A stretch of 64,000 bases of DNA, taken from NCBI GenBank assembly GCA_030770545.1, contig CM061105.1:10151001-10215000 (forward strand), in the 5' to 3' direction. Below, piece by piece: positions 54,601 to 64,000 of the stretch. Position 1 is the stretch's first letter. The number at the start of each line of letters is the position of its first letter. The stretch comes from Macropodus opercularis (taxonomy: Eukaryota; Chordata; Actinopteri; Anabantiformes; Osphronemidae). The notes below the pieces were generated by a model. The model was not told where the DNA came from, ran no database searches, and worked only from the letters and a program-made list of their open reading frames with translations. The translations under genes and the position numbers were made by a program.

Positions 54601-57228
54601 TAATGCCAGAGGTGGTTTATTATTATAGATTGAGGGACAAAACGCTGGCGTGTTTCTGGAAGTGTTTCCCATGTTGCTAAACAAACCTTGAACCTTTTAG
54701 ACTGGCAGACATGGCGTTCCATTCTCTCCGAGCTGACGGAGTGGAAACTGGCATGGTGTTATGCGGCTTTGGCCCATCCATTTGAAGATTTGACTAGTTG
54801 TCTGATTTAGGAAGCCCTCCTGCACATCGCCGCGTTACCGAGCCGCCTCTCGCTTTTTTGTAGGCCATCTGTCAGCTTGAGCAAATGTTGTCATCCTACT
54901 GTGACCTCTCCCAGCAACAAGGCGTTTTTGTCCACAAACCTGTCACTTACTGGAAGCCGTCGGTTTGTTTGCTCATGTCTTTCGCTCGTAGCGCTATTCT
55001 GAATAAACTGAAGGCACTGCAGAGTGAATTTCCCAGAATAGTGAACGTGTTTGTGTTAGAATTAGCACATCTGGGATCAAACATCATCGCACATTCAAAG
55101 TTGCTTAGATCACATCCTGCTCATTCTACCATTTAGTCAAACAGTTACTGAACCTCCCAACCCCGTTTGCATGTTTTACACTCATGCATTATTTATATAC
55201 AGTAGGACTCACTGTCTGGAGGACTGAGCTGTTTGTGTAAATGAGAACGTGTACTTAATAAAGTGGGTAGCACTCAGAGAACAGCCGTCATAAAATATCC
55301 AGTTACATGCAGTTTTAAATATTACCTCGTGCCTTCACCTTCTAAATGTTTTACGTGTCTGGGAGTTCTGTTAGTCCTTGATGTCAGAGTTGACTTGAAC
55401 GCAGCAGAAAAAAGAAAAACAGGAATAACAGGAGAAATGTTAAAGGTTCAAAGCAAGAGAGAAAGAGAAACATTTCTATCACGGCCAACAAGTTTACTGT
55501 TTTTACATTTATTATTAATAAAACAATCAACGAGTGAGTTGTGTGGGTTCTGGCGCATTGGCTCAGAATCTCACTTTGGTCCAGGCCAGAGCTGGCTCGT
55601 GCTGGGGGGTGAGCTTTGCCAACCCTCACCTTCTGTGTCGTGACAAAGATATGTTTAATTTAAGCTCACAGCTGGCCAGCGCTGCCACGGGTGCCATTTG
55701 TCTTTGTCAATAAAAAAACAACAGTAACTAATTATTAATAAAAGTAGCAGTGGTCCGCTACGTTTGACCTGGCTCTGACCTTGCGGTGTGAGTGTGCCTG
55801 GAGTTGAAGCGGGGGAGAATCCAGCTTAAATCAGGCCAGATTGCTATTTTGGGTTATTCCACCAGAATGTTGACAGACATTTGAGAATTGAGGTACCAAC
55901 ACAAAAACAAAAAAACAAAAAGTCTTTCATCACTCTTCTGTATTAACGTTTACATCCACTGCAGTGTGTTTCTGAGCACGCTGATAATAAAGGCCTGCAG
56001 CCAAGAGGGTACAGTAACCGTGGTGGTCAGTTCAAATTGGCCAGACACGCCAGAAAAAGACCAACTGCTCGGTGGTGTCTGTGTCCTGATGTCAGGAGTC
56101 GGCCTTGAAACAGAGACGCGCGGACTCGCCCACTGATCCCGGCGCATGCTGACATCAAAACAAACAGACAGAGGAAATAAGCCGTGGCATTGAATCAACA
56201 AGCAGCTGTCAGCCATCCCTGCGTAACATGACGGGCTCGGCCGCGGTGAGAACAACGCCGAGTAAATGGGAAGGGACAGATGGACACGCTCCGTTTGGGT
56301 GACAGACTGCACAGCCCTGGGTAAGGTGTGGCACAGACAGCGCTTTATAAAGAATTATGTCTGACACAGGAGGAGCAGAAATCACCTCAGCTTGCCTGAA
56401 GAGGGTTTGCAGTTCTAGGGTTGCTGATAAAATATGAAAACATCCTCAATCTTTGGAAACACAAGTAGTCATATTTCTGTGTGACGTGGGAATTTGATGA
56501 TCTAATTGGGCTTAATGATCAAAGCCTCAATCAACCCCTGTTCCTAATTTAAACTCGTCATCGTCTTCAATTTGATCATAATAGATGCATATTGCTATGA
56601 GTTTTGAATGGGCACAAATCAAATCAAACTGAACTGCACTGATGCACCTGTCACAGAAGATGCATGCGAACAGTCCCCTGATAATGTAACCACAGCAACG
56701 GCTGGTTATCGCTATAATGATATAAATGAATATGCTATCTGCAGACATCCCCTGGTGCAGTTGACGCTCCTCGCAGATCTGGCGTCTGCTCTGCTGTGAT
56801 GCATGTTCTTGTTTTAAATGTTAACGCTCGAGATTCCCAGCTGCCGCATGTTATTGATTGTATAGGACGATTAAGAATCAGGTGACGTTAAACGTTTTCA
56901 AGCACGTTTGTGTTATCGCCAGAAACCGTAGCTTCAGTAGGCATCAAGTCAAGTCATAGATGACGTCCTGTCTTTTGGGAGAAGCGCTGTGTATATTCTC
57001 TGTCTCCATCAACACCATAGATCTTCTTGAATTCGACAACTCCACTCAATTACCCTTATCTTACGGTTTGCGTTCTGATATTGAAATGCAGAACAATATG
57101 CAACTGCTTCTGGGGGAAGAAATTGCAAACTGTCTAGACTGGAAAATAATTTAAATGAAATTAGATATTTTCTTAATAGCAATGCCACTCACGCATTGCA
57201 GATATGAATGATCTGGGATGAACTTTGA

Positions 57229-57244
57229 TTTTTTTTTTTTTTTT
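57229..57244. repeat. poly-T run
   Basis: Sixteen consecutive T followed by CCAG. It resembles a polypyrimidine tract and 3' splice site on the + strand, but no exon follows. Confidence 0.85.
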
Positions 57245-58582
57245 CCAGAGCTGCCAAATGCTCCCGGAGACATTTTGTGATGCTGCAAGTTTCCCGCTCA
57301 CTTGTGTAAACAAATACGGGCCATAGACTCTCACTGACGCATTTGATGTTCTCTGTAATCTTAGAAGAGCGACACACAAACCGAACAGGCAAACATCAGA
57401 AAGCCTGCAAAGATATGACTCAGAGAAATATACGATACACTCCACGTGTCTACGCTGTAGTTGTTATGTGAGATTAAAGGAGAGGTTGTGGCAGAGAATG
57501 TTTAAATATCACGTTGACAAGTACAAAGGAAGTAACGGAAACAGTCGCGGATCTGTTCAGAAGAGGCTGAAAAATGAAAAACGGACGTGACAGACATTCA
57601 TAGAAAAGTTGTTGAATCATTCCATAATGTGTCCCAGACGAGCAGAACCAGTGAAGAAGAAGTCTGACATCAGTCTCTCTACAGACCCAGCACATACTTC
57701 TGTTACGCTCTGTGGTCGACGGTGACTGTAACAACACACAAGCGTTATTGGAGTCTAATGTAACGTGTGATCAGCAGCTGCTTCTCAGTAAACACGTGTC
57801 CACGGATTCATGTCGAGATGCTCAGCAGCACTAATTCACGTGCGTCTCACCAACAGCGGCACCGTCGACCTAATCCTGCTTATTTCATTTCTCAGTGACC
57901 ACTGAGCTGAAACGCTTCATTTTTCTACGTTTTTTTCTTCTCCATGGGAGATTGGCAGGCCCTGGCATTGGCTTTGAGTGCTAACCATTATTCATTGCAC
58001 ACTGAAATAGGAGACAGTTTCGTTATTTATTCATTCAAAGCTGCCACAGAGCGTCTCCTTTCAAAAAGGAACCCAGAATCTTTAAGAAAACAACAATTCC
58101 AGGGATCGCTGCGTCCTTATTAAACTTGTAATCTGTGCTATCAAAGCACATCAGTGTCTTTTGTGAAGCATCCGCTGCGAAATATTTTAAAATTACACTG
58201 TGGCTCACGTAACTATTATTTTGGCCACAGTGTTATAGTCAGCGAACCTGTCATTTTGTGAACATTTTGTGGTTTTTTTCTGCACTTGCTTTTATTGCTG
58301 CAGCTAATTTTCATGCTGCCTTTTAATTGTTAGCAGCTAAATACGTTTTCTTCTCTCGATCCACTAATTTTTGCCTTTGCTACAATTCACAAGTTTGTTT
58401 TTCTGCTGTTTCCAATGTGACCATTTGCCCGATACTAACCTGTTTAGTCTCTTCTGTGGCGTAAATATTCACTGTATCTCTTAGAGGGAGCCTCTGGCCA
58501 TTCACACCACACACTTCCACTATCAATTCCCCACAGCTGTGCAGTAGTGGCGCTTCAGCTTTTTTTATTCTTTCACTTTTTT

Positions 58583-58606
58583 ATTAATATTATTATTATT
58601 ATTAAG
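58583..58606. repeat. (ATT)n microsatellite
   Basis: About six ATT units, in a T-rich neighbourhood. Confidence 0.85.
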
Positions 58607-61600
58607 ATTTTTTTGCTTTGCATTGATCGCCTAAAAATCCAATTATGGCTTGTAACTGTCCACTGGGAGGTCGGAACGCAGTCTCCTGAGTCCTGCTGGA
58701 GAACACGTCCGTCGCTGGATGTGAAGCTCTCAGTGGAGCTAGAAACTGGGTTTTTTATCACTAAAGGGCAATCTAATCTTAGACACGTTGTTTCCAAGTG
58801 CTCGATGGATGAAAATTCTTGCACAGTATATAAATAAATAAATTAAATGTACTGAAACGACAGAAAAGAAACAAAGCCTATGATTATATCTTACTTTAAA
58901 CTGGATCTGTAAAAACTGACCAGACTGACATGGGTTTAAAATTATTACTGATTGCTTGTATGGTAAGTTGCAAATCATATCCTCCTACATTTTAACAGGA
59001 GTCATTCCTGTGTGATATGCTCAGTGCGAATGTTCTAAACAACAGTATAAGCTGGAGAAAAATATATTCCAGGTTGTTTTACATACTCACCCAAATGTAT
59101 TCTGTTGGAAACACTCGAGTATAAATATGAAATGTAGAAGAGGAGGCTGGTGTTTTCAGCAGTCGTGCCTTTCTTGCTTCTTGTCTCTTTGACATCACAG
59201 TGGTGTCAAAACCAACTGCTTCAAATACTCACATTAACAGCAATTTAATGAGGGCTCGGACTGCCTCACACTATTACTGTTCTAATTATTCTCAAAGTGC
59301 TTGGTGTGTGAATATGATCTGATCTTCAGCGGAAACTTGCAAAGGTTCTGAAAGTGCATAAAATCTTAAAGGAACTCATCCTCTCCGGGGATAGAGACTT
59401 AACGAGCTCAAGAGCCTTTGAGTTGCCTGGAGACAGTGTCAGGGTTATAAAGCATTAAGGAAGGAAATCAAGTCCTCCTGAACATGGGGGGAAAGAGGCT
59501 GCAGAGATTCTTGCTAAGCTGTGGGTGGTGGCTGCAAAGGCTGCAGGGTTCCTGAGGACAAACGATGACAAGCCACGAGGAAGAGGGAAGATTTAGGATC
59601 AATACAGGTAGCATAATCGACAATCACCGAGGCAGTGGCATTTAGATAAAACCCGTTTAATTCCATATCCAGTCGTAAATCTTTGGGAAACAATTCCCAG
59701 TAAGATACTGTTCAGAAAGTTGGAGGCTTAGAAATGACATTTGAAGCGCATGCTACGGCGCGGACCACTTCCTTTCTTAATTACGGAGTGAAGCACAGCG
59801 GTGTAATAATATGTGGTGTCAAGCACTGTCAAGAGGTATATTTCTATTACTAAGCATTTTTTTTATTACTTTGCTGATTTCCATCTTTACTTCCCTTAAC
59901 AAAAACTCCAGGAAGTGACAGATGTGTTGATGGGATTGTGGGGTTCTCGGCTGCCCTACAGGCAAGATCTAATAATTGGTGCCGGTCTTTCTCTCTCCCT
60001 CTCGGATGATAACCCAGAAAGCCTTCGGATGAACAGTCAGATTGACTTCGGCCTGTTACTGATGAGAAATAACCAGAGTTTTACATTTGACAAGTAGCTG
60101 ATGAAATGTTTATATAAATGATATATAATATTAAATATAAAAGTGCTGCCGACTCTGCACCTGCCACGGGTCTCTGTTGCATCCTTGGTGGCATCCTTTT
60201 CTCCTGTGTTGTGGGTCTCTTCCCTCTGCCGCCATCCAGCTCTCTTATCTTCCACACACTGTGCCCGCGGGCGCCCGGCGACGGCTCCTAGAGCAGCCAT
60301 GTTAACGCCGTCCCCGTTGGCGCGCTGCCACGCCAGCATTAGCTCACAGCACTGTTCTTCAGCCTCACAGCTGCTTGTTTTGTACAGTGGACTATTTCTG
60401 TGTTGCTCTAATTTTTTAAGGTTCACGGGAAAGGTTAACAGATAATACAAATCTTTGCAGTGTTCTGTCTCAGAGGATGGAAGTACCTCGTCGTTCTGCA
60501 TTTAACGCCTATCGCCAATTTAAAGCATACTTCACTTCTCTAAAAATAGGTTGTAATGTCTTATAGGGTTAATTAAAATCCAAATAAACAAAAACAGTAG
60601 CTCTCAGGCTGGAGAAACCGTCTGTGGAGGATTACACAGCCTCGTCTTTCAAACGAAAAACAAGAGACAAACACAGACCCTGGCTAATTTGATTGGCATC
60701 TATTTTGATGGCTGCTGAAGTGTCCAGGTGCCCTCTTATCTAATTCTCTGTTCTGCTGGAAGGCTGGAGTCTATAATAGCCTCGTTATGGAAGCCTGTTA
60801 AATTCATTATGAAAGAAGGAAGCAGGAGCAACAGTGGGGGCAAGAGCTCAGTTGCTCTGCCGCTCTTCTGGCAGAGACTCTGCAGGGGGAATAGTGTTTC
60901 TCATTTTCATTAGATTTCATTAGATAACACCTCGCTTTTCTCAAGCAGTTAAAAAGATGAAATGCTGTTTTGCACTTTTGCTGTGTCCTCTGCCCACACA
61001 GAGCTGCTTCCAAGACGGAGATCTTTAAGATTACACCAAATTTTTGTGCCGTGGCTTCACCGTTAGGGAAAGAGATTTGAATGTCTCCATATTTACTGCA
61101 TGTGGCAAACGAACACGCAGGGCAACTTTAACTGATATATTCAGTTTATTATATCACCCAGACACAGAAAATGTAGAAATCTTTTGATAAAGCTGCCTGG
61201 TTCGTATCACTGAATACATGCCACAGTCTGAAGCATCTTCTCCAACGCTGCATAAATTATTGTGGTTGCAAGCACAGGAGTGCGGCACACTCTGCTGCTC
61301 GAGAAGAAAATATGTTAGATTTAGCTTGACATACAAATACATTCCTGTTTTTCATCACCAGGGTCTGACATACTTACAGTTACGCTACAGCTCTCAGTAG
61401 TGAAACGCAGGCTGACGCTGGGGGTGGATAATGCAGCGTCGCTTCAGATGTTAAATGTTCCCGTTCTTTCTGCACTTTATGTACAAGAGACCAGCAGAGG
61501 TCAAATAAGAGTCTAATTAGTGACAGTACCCACATGTGCATGAACAGGCATAATCACACACACACGCAATAAATGTAAGGACTGTCAGTATCTAAATTTA

Positions 61601-64000
61601 GACATGCAGACACTCTGCAGCAATATTATGTAATTATTTCTCCTTCCCGCTCACAATAAAGTTCACCTCATCTCATTTGTCCATGCACACACATAACAGA
61701 TCATAGGAGGGTAAAAGTTTACTGTTGACTGTGATTTGATCAAGAAATGAAACACACTCCAAACTAGAAGGTTCAGCAGCTCAGCAGGCTTAAAATCAAT
61801 TACAGGAAGGTGGTGGCTAATAACTTCTACCCTGCAAACACATCTGCTGTCAGTGCTATTTGTTGAATGATTCAGATGAGGTAAAACCAGGTCGTTTCAC
61901 ATCAGGAACTATACATGACATAGAGTGTAGACTCACAGTATGTCACTGAACTGACAATAGAACAGAATATTTACTTTAGCTGTTCCTTTGAACCATTTAA
62001 ATGATCGTCTGGAACAATCGCTAATTAACAGCAACTTACACAGCAAAGGTGAAAAAAGGTTCAAATCCTATTTTGACTTTTGTTTTGAGGTTTTACTTCT
62101 GCATCCATGTACATTGTGCAGGTAACTGCTTCCTTCTGGGAAATGTAAAAATACCAGCAGCGTTCGCACCAAAGACTGTTTCTAACGTCTCAGACTCTCT
62201 TACCCTCTTTCTTCTCGAGTCCTGTGTTTACTGTGCTTTTTTCTGCCCTGTCCTGCAACCAAGTAACCTTTCTAAATGCAGGGTATCAATGAATCCCACT
62301 TTAGCCAGCCTCCGCTACTCCTGCTCAAGCAATCAACTGATTGTTCTTCTGGCTTCTGTACTGTGAAGGCTTGAGTCACCCCACAGAGTTCAGCCTAAAT
62401 GTCAACCAAATTAGCAGCCAGACTACCTGTGAGCATCGCTGGCAAACAGAAACACTCTCTGCAGCGGCGCAGCTACCACATGGCGCTAACAACTGTGCAA
62501 GACAAAACAAGTACCGCACCACACCATCGGCCGTCAGCAAAGTTCCTGACAAGCTGATAATGTCAAAGGTGCTTTTGCCCAGAGCAGCCTCCACCCGACC
62601 GCTGTAAGCGCCCCGGTGTTTTATTTTGAAATGAACTCCCATTAGAGGATTGTTTGCAGTACCCCCTGCACAGCATTTACTTTGCTGCAGTTGTTTTTCT
62701 GTGCTGCTTTGCTATGTCATCACAGCAGGGAGCGTCCCAAAAAGCAGTGCTTGCTATGTCAAAGTGCGTTCCCATCTGTATTTGCATCATGATTTAAAAG
62801 TGACAGAATAAATTCTGTAGTCATGTAGGCATATGAAAAAGGTCTTCCTTCTAAATTTAGATATGATGCCCACAGTGATCTACTTTTTCCTTCTTTGGTT
62901 TTGACTACTCTCTGGGTAAACTTTAAATTGTCGAACTGGTCCTCTCCCTTGGATGCGTTCGTTAAAGATGCACTGCTTTTGAGGTCAAGGGCTAAAATGG
63001 CAGCTGCTCTCGTGTACAATGGCACCAAAATGGAGCCAAAATGTTGGATATCAATTATGCAAACAAAACATGGTTAGTTAGAAAAAATTCTAAACTGTAT
63101 AATCACTTGTCACCATAAAGCCTTTAAAGGATGCGGCACATTGACGCGGTTGGGCTGAGCAAAGAAAAGTGCTGCGGCATTGTATTTAAATGAATTCCAA
63201 CCAGAGGGGATGCGTTTCCTTCCTGGCTCGTGGCTGCTCCGTCGCTTCCATCGACTCCCTCCAACCCCCTCAGTGTGTCATGTTTAATCAGTAATTTATG
63301 CCATGAAGAAGATGTAGGCTGGTGCTTACTTAAGACAAATGGTGACACTTTACATCCTCAACTTACATCATCTCAGTCTGGCACATACGGATGCCATTCC
63401 ATGCTTTTCCATGTTTCCCTTTGCCATAAACAAAATCATCCTAAGGCGTTTGTTCCCTGCCATAGTGTTTGACAATCTGTCTAATATTATGTGTCACCCA
63501 AGCTGCAAATTCTTGACAGGGCTTGCTTACATTGACAGCCATACCGCATGAAGATCAAAGCTTCTATGAGGTTTTCTCTTCACAGTAACTGTGTTTATGC
63601 TCCTGCACAATGGGAGAAAAATCCTTTTCATGCTGTATTCATGAAAGATGTTTTATGACTTTTCATCACGAAGGAAAAAATAGAGCTTTACTAGAACATT
63701 GTGCGTTGAAACATTGCACAGACAGTGAACTGTAAAAACACTGGCTCTCACTACACGCGTCTCATTTGCTACTGTACCTACTGTTATTAAAAAAACTAAT
63801 GAGAAGACTTCTTCAAAAGCACAATGTCCATAATCTGTGACTGAATCAAACAGAAAACATGAGAATGCATGAGGATGAGATGTAAGAAAGCAGAGGAGCA
63901 GTGCTGCAGGTTGGGTAGTGACCAGAGTATTAAAGTTACAGTCTGTCAGTCAACACCGTGCTCTGCTATTACGCCTCCACGGTTACATGGCCCAGTCATT

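Larger units (their letters stand above)
51620..64000. other. gene-poor region upstream of aqp4, distal half
   Basis: No exon is supported in the last 12 kb. A block at about 55990-56260 is rich in uninterrupted complex sequence and could be a conserved noncoding element. A GC-rich island lies at about 60260-60350 inside a 154-codon - strand ORF (60037-60501). A full CRE occurs at 53571-53578. Simple repeats are at 57229-57244 (poly-T) and 58583-58606 (ATT). The remaining ORFs are short and unrecognisable. Confidence 0.55.

Noticed and set aside
62059..62069. Perfect tRNA B-box sequence GGTTCAAATCC
   Set aside because: There is no A box at the right distance upstream and no acceptor stem can be paired, so it is not a tRNA gene.
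1..64000. Search for CRISPR arrays, phage, IS elements, integrases or clustered prokaryotic genes
   Set aside because: The window is vertebrate nuclear DNA with spliced genes; none of these structures is present.

Overview
This window is vertebrate nuclear DNA, almost certainly from a ray-finned (teleost) fish, perhaps a percomorph. Genes are split by short GT-AG introns, coding sequence is only a few percent of the window, and there are many (CA)n, (GA)n and (ATT)n microsatellites plus relics of tRNA-derived SINEs of a type common in fish. Nothing prokaryotic is present: no operons, CRISPR arrays, phage or IS elements.

Three known genes can be read exon by exon. (1) At the left edge, the last two coding exons of a proteasome alpha-4 type 20S subunit run on the + strand (129-372); I call it psma8 (psma7 paralogue) from the C-terminal sequence and the neighbours. 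(2) kctd1 lies on the - strand (20628-26061) with five coding exons, giving a 341-residue BTB protein or a 258-residue form from an internal ATG. (3) aqp4 lies on the - strand (36512-38744) with five coding exons, giving a 306-residue aquaporin-4 of M1 type and a 274-residue M23-type form. Order and orientation (psma8 +, kctd1 -, aqp4 -) match the human 18q11.2 block PSMA8-(TAF4B)-KCTD1-AQP4, except that no TAF4B exon is visible between psma8 and kctd1.

Layout: 1-705 psma8 tail with 3'UTR; 706-19750 noncoding interval between the two facing 3' ends; 19769-26061 kctd1 with its CpG-rich promoter (to about 26470); 26470-36500 noncoding interval between kctd1 and aqp4, containing a second CpG-rich block (28.9-30.05 kb), a possible alternative kctd1 first exon and two strong divergent CTCF-type motifs; 35730-38870 aqp4; 38870-64000 a 25 kb gene-poor stretch upstream of aqp4 with candidate regulatory elements, SINE relics and no recognisable protein exon.

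I did not find a new multi-gene biological system. The observations most worth checking are a kctd1 isoform with a private 78-residue N-terminus and no sign of the Crypton-derived long first exon known from mammals, a shortened aqp4 C-terminus without the terminal PDZ motif, loss of the human Ser180 phosphosite in aqp4, the divergent CTCF motif pair between kctd1 and aqp4, and three DR1 nuclear-receptor elements around aqp4. The three genes do not form a pathway; they are linked by conserved synteny.
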